Shown here: in pieces, positions 36,480-44,721 of the stretch | How positions within the stretch are numbered: the first letter of the stretch is position 1 | Layout: each line of letters opens with the position of its first letter | The notes under the pieces: generated by a model | Seen by the model: the letters and a program-made list of their open reading frames with translations, nothing else | The model's database searches: none | What the model was told of the DNA's origin: nothing | Program-made: the position numbers and the translations under genes | Source: Pectobacterium aroidearum | GTDB taxonomy: Bacteria; Pseudomonadota; Gammaproteobacteria; Enterobacterales; Enterobacteriaceae | Length of the DNA stretch: 64,000 nucleotides | Assembly (NCBI RefSeq): GCF_015689195.1 | Contig: NZ_CP065044.1 | Coordinates: 4,931,897 to 4,995,896 of the forward strand | Direction of reading: 5' to 3'

Positions 36480-37208
36480 ATGGATTTTACCGTTATCACC
36501 GATAACCTCGGCTATTTGATGTGGGGCACGTTTCCGGAGGGCCCGCTGGGCGGCGCGGCGCTGACGTTGCTGATGAGCCTGCTGGCGGGCATTGCGTCTG
36601 CCGTTTTGGGGACGATATTGGGCGTGGCGCTGGCGATGTCGCGAGGCGTATGGAGCGCGCTGTTGGCGATGGTGCTGGGGTTCTTCCGGGCGATTCCCGT
36701 CATCATGCTGATTTTCTGGACCTACTTCCTGCTGCCGATCGTTTTTGGCGTCGATATCCCTGAAATTACTACGGTGGTGTGTGCGCTGGCGCTGATCGCC
36801 TCGGCGTATTTGGCGCATGGCGTGAAGGCGGGCATTGTCGCGATTGGACGCGGCCAGTGGCAGGCTGGGCTCTCGCTGGGATTAAGCCGCTGGCAGGTAC
36901 TGTGGCAGATTGTCCTACCGCAGGCGCTGAGGATGATGGTGCCCTCCTTCATAAACCAGTGGATTTCCCTGATTAAAGACACCTCGCTGGCCTACATTGT
37001 CGGCGTCGGCGAGCTGACGTTTCTCGCTACCCAGGTCAATAATCGCAGCATGGTTTATCCGATGGAAGTTTTCCTGTTTGTCGCGCTAGTCTACTTCGTG
37101 TTTTGCCTGTCGCTTGAACTGCTGGCTAACCGGGTTAACGCCCGTTTTAACCAGCAGGAAAAACAGCCGAAGCGCCGTCTGCTGTGGTGGCGGAATAAAC
37201 CAGCCTGA
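36480..37208 (+). CDS. Amino-acid ABC transporter permease (HisM family), second
   Basis: The product has 242 residues with FFRAIPVIMLIFWTYFLLP and the EAA loop AHGVKAGIVAIGRGQWQAGLSLGLSRWQ. The C-terminus is basic (QEKQPKRRLLWWRNKPA). It is the last gene of the unit. No ATPase gene lies beside it. Confidence 0.9.
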   Translation: MDFTVITDNLGYLMWGTFPEGPLGGAALTLLMSLLAGIASAVLGTILGVALAMSRGVWSALLAMVLGFFRAIPVIMLIFWTYFLLPIVFGVDIPEITTVVCALALIASAYLAHGVKAGIVAIGRGQWQAGLSLGLSRWQVLWQIVLPQALRMMVPSFINQWISLIKDTSLAYIVGVGELTFLATQVNNRSMVYPMEVFLFVALVYFVFCLSLELLANRVNARFNQQEKQPKRRLLWWRNKPA

Positions 37209-37212
37209 GACG

Positions 37213-37319
37213 AATACGGGTCACTGAAGCCCGTTATTAGGGGAAACACAGGGGGAGGTTCCCGTAAGGAGGCCTCACCCCTGTGGTCGCCCCGAGTATC
37301 TCGATGCTGAAACGATCGG
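37213..37319 (+). repeat. Dispersed hairpin repeat, copy 3
   Basis: It starts AATACGGGTCACTGAAGCCCG, continues TTATTAGGGGAAACACAGGGGGAGG and pairs the CACAGGGGGAGG arm with CCTCACCCCTGTG; the inner loop is TTCCCGTAAGGAGG. It ends TATCTCGATGCTGAAACGATCGG. It is the closest relative of copy 2 and lies between the convergent ends of the permease gene and yieH. Confidence 0.8.
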
Positions 37320-37354
37320 TATTAAGCCTGAGTCTGGTCGCCTGAGTGGTACTG

Positions 37355-38020
37355 CTACATCGTGATATTCCAGCCTTTCTCACGCCAGATTTGCGGCAGT
37401 TCGCGCATATCGTCAAACATCGTGACCAGTGGATGATGAATCGGCTGGTTGTGGGGATCGGCACAGTAATAGAACACCGGAATACCCGCCGCGATGCCAG
37501 CCTGTACGCCAGCGGCGGAGTCTTCAACCAGAATGCAGTGCTCGATGGGAAGCTGTAGCTGCTCGGCAGCGTGATACAGCACTGCTGGATCGGGCTTCCA
37601 CTTTTTCAGATCGTAGCCGCTGTAGAGATGGTCGCCAAACAGATCAAGCATCTGTGTCAGGCCGAGCGAATGCTGCATCTTACTGACCGGGCCGTTAGAA
37701 ACTACGGCCATCGGAACGGTGATGGACTGCACTAGCTCACGTGCGCCCTCGATAGGTTGCAGAGATTCATCAAAAAGACGTTTCACCTCTTGCCGGAAAT
37801 GACGCTCCGCATCTTCTACCGATACGGTTAAACCGTGCTGCTGGCTGATGCGGGCAATAATCTCGTACAGCTTCACGCCCTTGTAGGTTTTTATCACCTC
37901 CTCCAGCGATAAGTTCACCCCATACGGGATGAAGATATTCACATAAGCCTGGCAACACAGCACTTCGCTATCAACCAGCGTGCCATCACAGTCGAAGAAG
38001 ACGCATTCAATACGGGGCAT
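37355..38020 (-). CDS. yieH: HAD-superfamily sugar phosphatase YieH
   Basis: From ATG 38020 the product has 221 residues, as E. coli YieH; AGGA lies six bases before this codon, and the TTG at 38026 is not needed. HAD motif I is FFDCDGTLVDSEV with both catalytic Asp residues, motif II VVSNGP, motif III around KKWKPDPA and motif IV LVEDSAAGVQAG. E. coli YieH dephosphorylates 6-phosphogluconate and related compounds. yieH, adeP and yieE are neighbours in E. coli too. Confidence 0.92.
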   Translation of the reverse strand: MPRIECVFFDCDGTLVDSEVLCCQAYVNIFIPYGVNLSLEEVIKTYKGVKLYEIIARISQQHGLTVSVEDAERHFRQEVKRLFDESLQPIEGARELVQSITVPMAVVSNGPVSKMQHSLGLTQMLDLFGDHLYSGYDLKKWKPDPAVLYHAAEQLQLPIEHCILVEDSAAGVQAGIAAGIPVFYYCADPHNQPIHHPLVTMFDDMRELPQIWREKGWNITM

Positions 38021-38055
38021 GACCAATCCTTATCGATGAAGTATTTAAGTATAGC

Positions 38056-38138
38056 TTTAGGGGAAACACGGTGATGAGGTTCCCGTTGGGACACCTCGCA
38101 CCGTGGTCACCTCGGTATCTCGGTTCTTAAACGGTCAG
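38056..38138 (+). repeat. Dispersed hairpin repeat, copy 4
   Basis: It reads TTTAGGGGAAACAC, then stem CACGGTGATGAGG (38067-38079) against CCTCGCACCGTG (38094-38105), with inner TCCC-GTT-GGGA, and closes GGTATCTCGGTTCTTAAACGGTCAG. It lies in the divergent spacer between yieH and adeP, where no gene ends, so a terminator role does not explain it. Confidence 0.78.
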
Positions 38139-38374
38139 AATGAGAAGACGTTCCTTACTTTAACCAATTGACCCAATATTGCGACCTATAAAGCCATTTT
38201 CACGGCAATCTTGCGGAAAATTAAGGGGTTTCAATCGAAGGTATTTTGTACAATAGCCATGATATTAATAGGTTCTTCTTATTCGATGAAAAAAAACGTG
38301 GGATCAACGTAAAAACGTAGCGTTTTGTTATAGGATACCCGACGACAGTTATTCCCTTCTTTGGATTGGTACTA

Positions 38375-39712
38375 ATGAATAAATCACAACCCGGTCTTGC
38401 TACCGAGCAGGGCCTGCTGGAGCGCGTGTTTAAACTTAAACAACACGGCACGACAGCACGTACGGAAACGATTGCCGGTTTCACGACGTTTTTGACGATG
38501 GTCTACATCGTTTTTGTTAACCCGCAAATCCTGGGTGCGGCGGGGATGGATACCAAAGCGGTCTTTGTGACCACCTGCCTGATCGCAGCATTTGGTAGTA
38601 TTTTGATGGGATTGCTGGCTAACCTGCCTGTGGCGCTGGCTCCGGCAATGGGGCTGAATGCGTTTTTCGCGTTTGTTGTCGTGGGTGCGATGGGGCTGCC
38701 ATGGCAGGTTGCGATGGGTGCTATTTTCTGGGGCGCAATCGGTTTCCTGTTGCTGACCATCTTCCAGATTCGCTACTGGATGATCGCCAATATTCCGCTC
38801 AGTCTGCGTTTGGGGATCGCCAGCGGTATCGGCCTGTTCATTGCCATGATGGGCTTGAAAAATGCCGGTATTATCGTACCTAACCCAGAAACACTGGTGA
38901 CGATTGGCAATCTGACCTCGCACAGCGTGCTGCTGGGCGCTCTGGGCTTTTTCATTATTGTAGCGCTGGCTTCACGTAATATTCACGCCGCGGTACTGAT
39001 CTCGATCGTGGTAACCACCTCGATTGGCCTGCTGCTGGGTGATGTTAAATTTGCTGGCGTGTTCTCTATGCCACCGAGCGTAACGTCGGTGGTTGGTCAG
39101 GTTGATCTGGCTGGGGCGCTGAACCTCGGAATGTCCGGTATTATTTTCTCTTTCATGCTGGTTAACCTGTTTGACTCCTCTGGTACGCTGATTGGCGTAA
39201 CGGATAAAGCCGGTCTGGTCGATGCGCGCGGTAAGTTTCCGCGTATGAAGCAGGCGCTGTATGTTGACAGCGTTAGCTCTGTGGCCGGTTCGTTTATCGG
39301 GACCTCCTCCGTTACGGCGTATATTGAAAGCTCTTCTGGCGTGTCCGTTGGTGGACGCACCGGCCTGACCGCGGTGGTGGTGGGTCTGCTGTTCCTACTG
39401 GTGATCTTCCTGTCACCGCTGGCGGGGATGGTGCCTGCCTATGCGGCCGCTGGCGCGCTGATTTACGTGGGTGTACTGATGACATCCAGCCTGGCGCGTG
39501 TGAAGTGGGATGACCTGACGGAAGCCGTTCCAGCCTTTATTACCGCGGTGATGATGCCGTTCAGCTTCTCGATTACCGAAGGGATCGCACTGGGTTTCAT
39601 TTCTTACTGTGTGATGAAGTTGGCGACGGGACGCTGGCGTGAAATCAGCCCATGTGTGGTTGTGGTTGCGCTGCTGTTCCTGCTGAAAATCGTGTTTATC
39701 GACGCGCATTAA
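38375..39712 (+). CDS. adeP: Adenine permease AdeP (YieG)
   Basis: From ATG 38375 the product has 445 residues, exactly as in E. coli, with about 12-14 membrane segments. NCS2/AzgA-type landmarks are TVYIVFVNPQILG-like text, ALAPAMGLNAFFAF, MVNLFDSSGTLIGVTDKAG and GTSSVTAYIESSSGVSVGGRTGLTA. E. coli AdeP is a high-affinity adenine:H+ symporter. A TTG at 38366 is a weaker start. I saw no clear PurR box; an inverted AAAACG/CGTTTT near 38310-38330 is noted without assignment. Confidence 0.93.
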   Translation: MNKSQPGLATEQGLLERVFKLKQHGTTARTETIAGFTTFLTMVYIVFVNPQILGAAGMDTKAVFVTTCLIAAFGSILMGLLANLPVALAPAMGLNAFFAFVVVGAMGLPWQVAMGAIFWGAIGFLLLTIFQIRYWMIANIPLSLRLGIASGIGLFIAMMGLKNAGIIVPNPETLVTIGNLTSHSVLLGALGFFIIVALASRNIHAAVLISIVVTTSIGLLLGDVKFAGVFSMPPSVTSVVGQVDLAGALNLGMSGIIFSFMLVNLFDSSGTLIGVTDKAGLVDARGKFPRMKQALYVDSVSSVAGSFIGTSSVTAYIESSSGVSVGGRTGLTAVVVGLLFLLVIFLSPLAGMVPAYAAAGALIYVGVLMTSSLARVKWDDLTEAVPAFITAVMMPFSFSITEGIALGFISYCVMKLATGRWREISPCVVVVALLFLLKIVFIDAH

Positions 39713-39721
39713 TCCGTTCGT

Positions 39722-39745
39722 GGCTCCGGGGGTTTTCCCGGAGCC
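39722..39745. terminator. Hairpin between convergent adeP and yieE
   Basis: GGCTCCGGG (39722-39730) pairs perfectly with CCCGGAGCC (39737-39745). There is no long T tract, but the loop contains TTTT. It probably serves as a bidirectional terminator. Confidence 0.6.
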
Positions 39746-39768
39746 TCAGCCTGTGATGAAGCGGCTGG

Positions 39769-40512
39769 CTACAGTGAGGCGGTAGAGATGGCTTTTTCTA
39801 TCGTATGACTGGTTAATTTCATATAGCGCAAAGACTGGCGCTGCTGCTGTAGAATTTCTCCCGATTTTCTCATGCCCGATGTCGATGTATATTTCCACAT
39901 GATCAATCGGTTAAGTGTAGGGATATGGGCGCAGGCCCAGGCAAGATAATCATCAACATCGCTCATCACTTCTACGGCGGGGGTGCAGGTTGAACGCAGT
40001 CTGCCAGAGGCGGGGTGGAGTTTCAGGTTATTGGGAGGATGGCTGTTTACGCCAGGGATTTTCATCAATGACTGGCGAATGGTGCAGAGTTGCGTTGCTG
40101 CTTCCAGCGGATCGCGCTGAGCGTCGATCCACGCTTGTTCGGCCTGCGTCTGCGCCTGCATCTGTGGAACAGCCTGATTTGTTGGCCTGACATGAACGAT
40201 TTCGATATCCATACCCACGCTCCCTTCTTCACTCAGGAGAATAGCGATGGTATTGCCTGCATAGCCGATGCTGAAATTGGGCATGTTGGGATCGGCAAAA
40301 TAAGGGCGTCCTTCAGGGGACTCCAGTAGTGTGGGTAACAGTGGATAGCCGAAAAAATAGAACATCATCTCAGCCAGCAGCACGCGACTTTTCAGATAAC
40401 GCTCGCGGCGTTTGGCTGAAAAACCCTGTGTTGATGAGATGAGCCTATCAGGCAGTCTTTGTAAGTCAGGAAGCGCTTCCGTGCTTGTCCACCTGACAAA
40501 ATGGCAGGTCAT
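39769..40512 (-). CDS. yieE: Phosphopantetheinyl-transferase-like protein YieE
   Basis: The product has 247 residues and resembles E. coli YieE (249). PPTase-fold traits are RERYLKSRVLLAEMM, EGRPYFADPNMPNFS, and the metal motif GMDIE with Asp102 and Glu104. Two usual active-site features are changed: the NLSHSG-type histidine is replaced (SIGYAGN, residues 81-87), and the W-x-x-KEA motif is CTIRQSLMKI. E. coli YieE shows similar changes as I recall it, so this is a lineage feature rather than fresh decay. No carrier protein is encoded nearby. Enzymatic activity is uncertain. Confidence 0.82.
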   Translation of the reverse strand: MTCHFVRWTSTEALPDLQRLPDRLISSTQGFSAKRRERYLKSRVLLAEMMFYFFGYPLLPTLLESPEGRPYFADPNMPNFSIGYAGNTIAILLSEEGSVGMDIEIVHVRPTNQAVPQMQAQTQAEQAWIDAQRDPLEAATQLCTIRQSLMKIPGVNSHPPNNLKLHPASGRLRSTCTPAVEVMSDVDDYLAWACAHIPTLNRLIMWKYTSTSGMRKSGEILQQQRQSLRYMKLTSHTIEKAISTASL

Positions 40513-40701
40513 TGTTCACTCCGTGATCGTGATAAAAGATGGGAACCTATCAGGCATTACCAATGCATATTATCAGACTAATATGTGATCTAAAGAAAAA
40601 TCGATGGATAAATCGGCGATAATTATTAATTAGACACAACGAATTTCCTGCATCGTGTGTTTTGTGGCGCTCCCTCCCTGTCCACCACCTTCCCGTTTGT
40701 T

Positions 40702-41223
40702 TTAATGGCTCGGCCACCCCAGTGCGGAACGCCGCTGTTTTTCCAGCGTCTGCTTGCGTAACTCATCCGCCGTCACTAATCGCAGCGCCGATGTCGGACA
40801 CACGCTGACGCAGGAGGGACTCTGGGCGACATCCGCGCACAAATCACATTTGTGAACCTCGCTTTGCGTGAGGTGCGTTTCCCCTTCGTCATTCGACGCT
40901 TTTGTCACCACATTAATGGCGCCGAAAGGACAGGCGACCACACAGCTTTTGCAGCCGATACAGCGGGACTGAATCACCTGAATACTGTCCCGATCGCGCA
41001 CCAGCGCGTCATTTGGACACACGCTGGCGCAGGGCGCATTTTCACACTGTCGGCACAGAACGGGTACGCTGACGCTGGCGCTTTTAACGACTTTTAGGCG
41101 CGGAAAGAAGTGAGAAGGCCGCAGCTGTGCGCTTTGGCCTCCGCTATGGGCGACCGCACAGGCGATTTCACAGGTCCGGCAGCCGATACACTTTTCTGCT
41201 TCGGCAATAACAAATTGATTCAT
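40702..41223 (-). CDS. Ferredoxin-type electron-transfer protein with four 4Fe-4S clusters (HydN/YgfS family)
   Basis: The product has 173 residues. Cysteine groups for four [4Fe-4S] clusters are visible: CIGCRTCEIAC, CRQCENAPCASVCP, CIGCKSCVVACP and CDLCADVAQSPSCVSVCP. HydN of E. coli is 175 residues and YgfS 162. The start overlaps the aegA-like stop by four bases (41220-41223), so both are translated together and it probably passes electrons to or from the AegA-like enzyme. Confidence 0.9.
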   Translation of the reverse strand: MNQFVIAEAEKCIGCRTCEIACAVAHSGGQSAQLRPSHFFPRLKVVKSASVSVPVLCRQCENAPCASVCPNDALVRDRDSIQVIQSRCIGCKSCVVACPFGAINVVTKASNDEGETHLTQSEVHKCDLCADVAQSPSCVSVCPTSALRLVTADELRKQTLEKQRRSALGWPSH

Positions 41224-43244
41224 GAGCGAACCTCCTCGCGAGTTGCGTTCGTTTCGGGACGCTGCGGGTGTGCGGGAATGGCGCCCGTGACGGCGGTCAG
41301 CCCCATTGTCGCAATCATACTCAGTGCGGCTTTGCGCCCGTCGGCAATGGCGGTCACCACCAGATCGGCACCGCGTACGGCATCACCGCCAGCAAAAATA
41401 CGTGGATGGTTGGTCTGGCAAGGTATCTGATTATTAAGGGGTGCCGTGATGTAGCCCCAGTTATCCAGACCGATCTCGGCCTCTTCCAGCCACGGCATGC
41501 TGTGCGACTGGAAGCCAAATGCGGTTATCACGGCTTCCGCAGGTTGCACGAATTCTGAACCGGGAATAGGGCGCGGACGGCGACGGCCGCTGGCGTCTGG
41601 TTCGCCCAGTTCAGTGCGAACCAGACTAATCCCGCACACTTCGCCCTGTTCATTGAGGCAGATTTTTTGTGGCTGGACGTTAAACATGAACTCCACGCCT
41701 TCTTCACGGGAATTTTTTACCTCTTTTTTCGAGCCGGGCATATTCGCTTCATCGCGACGGTACGCGCAGGTGACGGATACCGCACCTTGTCGAACGGACG
41801 TACGCAGGCAGTCCATCGCGGTATCTCCACCGCCGAGCACCACGACGCGCTTGCCCGCCATCGAGATATAAGGCTCGTCGTCTAATTCAGGCAGCCCCAT
41901 GACGTGCTTGGTATTGGCAATCAGGAAAGGGAGCGCATCGAAGACGCCGGGAGCCTCTTCATTATCAATGTTAGCCTTCATGGAGCGGTAGGTGCCTACG
42001 CCGAGGAAAACGGTGTTATAGTCATCCAGAAGCTGAGCCAGAGAAATATCTTTCCCCACTTCGGTATTCAGCCGGAATTCGATTCCCATCGCGCTGAATA
42101 CTTCACGGCGATGAATCAGCACCTCTTTATCCAGTTTGAACGACGGGATCCCGAATGTGAGCAGCCCACCAATTTCCGGGTGGCGGTCGAACACGACAGC
42201 CTGCACGCCGTTACGCGCCAGCACATCGGCGCAGGCTAACCCCGCTGGGCCAGCACCGACGATCGCCGCGCGTTTGCCGCTGGGAACGACACGCGTCATA
42301 TCGGGCGACCAGCCCATTGCCATTGCGGTATCGGTAATGTAGCGCTCTACGTTGCCGATGGTGATGGCGCCGTACTCTTTACCCAGTGTACAGGCCCCTT
42401 CGCATAGCCGATCCTGCGGGCATACCCGGCCGCAGATTTCTGGCAGGCTGCTGGTTTGATGTGAGAGTTCGACGGCTTCAAGAATCCGCCCCTGTTTCGC
42501 GAGACTTAGTAGTTCGGGAATATTGTTATGCAGCGGACAGGTCCACTCGCAGATCGCACGTTTACCGCAGGAAAGGCAGCGGTCAGCCTGATCTTCCGTC
42601 TGCTGAACGGAGAAGCCGTGATAGATTTCATCAAACGTGGAGGTTCTCTGGGTCAGCGGCTTTTGCTCAGCATCCCGGCGCGGCCAGTTTTTTCTTTTAC
42701 TGAGTGGATTGGTCGTCAGCGCTTTCAGCACGGGCGTTTCACGCTGCCAGTGGGAGGCTGAACGCAGCGCCATCGTCTGCTGTTTTTCCTGACGGCGGGC
42801 CGCTAACGTTTGTTCGCTGACCAACTGCAAGGCGTGTGTTGGGCAGGCGGCGACACAGGCTTGCCCTTCTGGACGATCGGCGCAGAGATCGCACTTATGG
42901 GCGATGGTGCTATTGTCCACGGGGTTTGTCACCATGGACATCGCACCGAACGGGCAAGCCAGCACACAGCTTTTACAGCCAATGCACTTTTCCTGAACGA
43001 GCTGAATGCTATTGTCTTTTCTGATCAAGGCCCGCGTTGGGCACACGCTGGCGCAGGGGGCATCTTCACAATGGCGACATGTTACGGCAGCCCGCAACGT
43101 TGGCGTATTGAATGCCTTGATTCTGGGCTGAAACACCGTGGTGCTATCTGGATACTGCTCATCGTTGTGTGAAATGACACAGGCGATTTCACATGCATGG
43201 CACCCCATACAGTCTTGAGTACTGGCAATAACAAACCGGTTCAT
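41220..43244 (-). CDS. aegA: AegA-like oxidoreductase: four-cluster ferredoxin fused to a GltD-type flavoprotein
   Basis: The product has 674 residues (E. coli AegA 659). The first about 165 residues are a HydN-like domain with CMGCHACEIAC, CRHCEDAPCASVCP, CIGCKSCVLACP and CDLCADRPEGQACVAACP. Then a GltD-like part has CLSCGKRAICEWTCPLHNNIP, the FAD motif VGAGPAGLACADVLARNG and NAD(P)H motif LGGGDTAMDCLRTS, and ends FAGGDAVRGADLVVTAIADG. E. coli AegA and its paralogue UacF (YgfT) are linked to anaerobic uric-acid use. Here it pairs with a separate ferredoxin, as UacF pairs with YgfS, so either orthology is possible. Confidence 0.88.
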   Translation of the reverse strand: MNRFVIASTQDCMGCHACEIACVISHNDEQYPDSTTVFQPRIKAFNTPTLRAAVTCRHCEDAPCASVCPTRALIRKDNSIQLVQEKCIGCKSCVLACPFGAMSMVTNPVDNSTIAHKCDLCADRPEGQACVAACPTHALQLVSEQTLAARRQEKQQTMALRSASHWQRETPVLKALTTNPLSKRKNWPRRDAEQKPLTQRTSTFDEIYHGFSVQQTEDQADRCLSCGKRAICEWTCPLHNNIPELLSLAKQGRILEAVELSHQTSSLPEICGRVCPQDRLCEGACTLGKEYGAITIGNVERYITDTAMAMGWSPDMTRVVPSGKRAAIVGAGPAGLACADVLARNGVQAVVFDRHPEIGGLLTFGIPSFKLDKEVLIHRREVFSAMGIEFRLNTEVGKDISLAQLLDDYNTVFLGVGTYRSMKANIDNEEAPGVFDALPFLIANTKHVMGLPELDDEPYISMAGKRVVVLGGGDTAMDCLRTSVRQGAVSVTCAYRRDEANMPGSKKEVKNSREEGVEFMFNVQPQKICLNEQGEVCGISLVRTELGEPDASGRRRPRPIPGSEFVQPAEAVITAFGFQSHSMPWLEEAEIGLDNWGYITAPLNNQIPCQTNHPRIFAGGDAVRGADLVVTAIADGRKAALSMIATMGLTAVTGAIPAHPQRPETNATREEVRS

Positions 43245-43671
43245 TACCTTCTCCCACCCTGGATCCCTCGATCATTGCCTTTATCCTAATAGCTGGATAA
43301 CACCCTGACCTTGATATAGAGCAGGTAAAAAGTCGGTTAATGTTAAATATCGCAGAGGTTATTAATGAAATTATTGAATCGTTTCAGTAAGTTGTGATGT
43401 TATGCAAAAGTAATGTCATGGTTGCATATAACCTTGTTTTTTATCTGGTTTACAGTGGTTTACCCTAGGTGAAAATTCTGATTTTCATGATTTTTGTTAA
43501 TTTTTTCATGAAATAACTCGTTACTTTTCCTTACGCCCCTCATAATGTCGAGCGCTATTTAAACGCAGCAAAACAGTGTTGCAGCTAAATAACGTTTTTA
43601 CGGCATTTTCATTATGAATCAATAACAGGGCTTTGCTCAGGGTTAATGGATTGTCACTAAGGGATAGTGTT
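43245..43671. other. Divergent region between aegA and the lipoprotein operon
   Basis: These 427 bases are AT-rich after 43330. They hold the promoters of both units and one repeated motif (next entry). No gene or clear FNR box was found; TTGATATAGAGCA near 43312 is only half a match. Confidence 0.55.
43482..43511. promoter_or_regulatory. Direct repeat TTTTCATGA, 21 bp apart
   Basis: TTTTCATGA occurs at 43482-43490 and at 43503-43511. The start-to-start distance of 21 bp equals two helical turns, and the second copy extends to the palindrome TTTCATGAAA. Spacing and position upstream of the lipoprotein operon suggest a regulator-binding site, without a known owner. Confidence 0.45.
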
Positions 43672-44343
43672 ATGAATAAAAAAGTCGTTCTTTGTTCTGT
43701 ATTCATGTCAGCAGCGTTATTGAGCGGATGTGCTACAGAGTCTTCCCGTACCGTAGAAGCACAAAAAGTTACTTCTTACAGTACGCCTTATCAGGGCGTT
43801 CGCAGCCCGATTTCCGTCGGAAAATTTGAAAACCGCTCTAACTACATGAACGGTATTTTTTCTGATGGTGTTGACCGCTTAGGTAATCAATCCAAGACCA
43901 TTCTTGTTAGCCATCTTCAGCAGAGTGGCCGCTTTAACGTGTTGGATCGCACCAATATGGAAGAGCTGAAAGCAGAAGCGGGCATTAAAGGGCAAACGCA
44001 GACGCTGAAAGGCGCTAGCTATGTTGTTACCGGTGATGTGACCGAGTTTGGTCGCAAAGAGGTGGGTGACCATCAACTGTGGGGCATCCTTGGTCGCGGC
44101 AAAACACAGGTTGCTTACGCAAAAACCACGTTGAATGTGGTGAACGTACAAACATCTGAAGTCGTGTATTCCGTACAAGGTGCCGGTGAGTACACCTTGT
44201 CCAACCGTGAAATTATCGGTTTCGGCGGTACGGCCAGCTATGACTCTACGCTGAACGGTAAAGTGCTGGATTTGGCTATTCGTGAAGCCGTCAATAATCT
44301 GGTTGCGGGAATTGAAAGTGGTGCCTGGCGCCCAGCGAACTAA
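43672..44343 (+). CDS. CsgG-like outer-membrane lipoprotein
   Basis: The product has 223 residues. The signal peptide ends at the lipobox LLSGC, with lipidated Cys20 followed by Ala, which predicts the outer membrane. The body resembles the CsgG/HfaB assembly domain: SPISVGKFENRSNY, LVSHLQQSGRFNVLDRTNMEEL, YVVTGDVTEFGRKE, and the end GKVLDLAIREAVNNLVAGIESGAW. CsgG of curli systems is about 277 residues and forms a secretion pore; this one is shorter and has no curlin gene nearby. It starts a three-gene operon with two more lipoproteins. AAGGGA precedes the ATG. Confidence 0.85.
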   Translation: MNKKVVLCSVFMSAALLSGCATESSRTVEAQKVTSYSTPYQGVRSPISVGKFENRSNYMNGIFSDGVDRLGNQSKTILVSHLQQSGRFNVLDRTNMEELKAEAGIKGQTQTLKGASYVVTGDVTEFGRKEVGDHQLWGILGRGKTQVAYAKTTLNVVNVQTSEVVYSVQGAGEYTLSNREIIGFGGTASYDSTLNGKVLDLAIREAVNNLVAGIESGAWRPAN

Positions 44344-44361
44344 TGGAATAGGAATATAACC

Positions 44362-44721
44362 ATGTTATCTCATAAGAAAATTGTCCTGCTGCTTGCAGCG
44401 ACAGTACTGGCTGGCTGTGCGTCCCAGCCAAAAACCATTTACAGCTGGGAAAAATATCAGCCGGCTCTTTACGATTACTATCAACAAGATAAAGTTGGCC
44501 CTGAGCAGCAGATTCTTGCTTTGAATGAATCGATCGAAAAAGCGAAAGCCGCAAATAAACCTGTCCCACCGGGACTCTATGCTCAACTTGGGTTGCTGTA
44601 TGCCAACACTGGCCGTGATAGCGAAGCTCGCCAACAGTTTGAAACTGAAAAAGCGAAATTCCCTGAATCAGCACCTTTTATGGACTTTCTGTTGAGTAAA
44701 AATAAAGGGAGCATTAAATGA
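44362..44721 (+). CDS. DUF4810 lipoprotein
   Basis: The product has 119 residues with lipobox VLAGC (Cys19, then Ala). YSWEKYQPALYDYYQQDK near residue 30 and PPGLYAQLGLLYANTGRDSEARQQFETEK near 75 are the family traits; the second part looks like one TPR-type helical repeat. It lies between the CsgG-like and DUF799 genes and overlaps the latter by four bases (44718-44721). Function is unknown. Confidence 0.82.
   Translation: MLSHKKIVLLLAATVLAGCASQPKTIYSWEKYQPALYDYYQQDKVGPEQQILALNESIEKAKAANKPVPPGLYAQLGLLYANTGRDSEARQQFETEKAKFPESAPFMDFLLSKNKGSIK

Noticed and set aside
38305..38335. PurR box upstream of adeP
   Set aside because: AAAACG/CGTTTT symmetry exists but does not fit the 16-bp PurR consensus.
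42386..42761. Plus-strand open frames within aegA
   Set aside because: They lie antisense to conserved cysteine-rich coding sequence and lack start signals.
43305..43320. FNR-like box TTGATATAGAGCA upstream of aegA
   Set aside because: Only one half-site matches TTGAT-N4-ATCAA.
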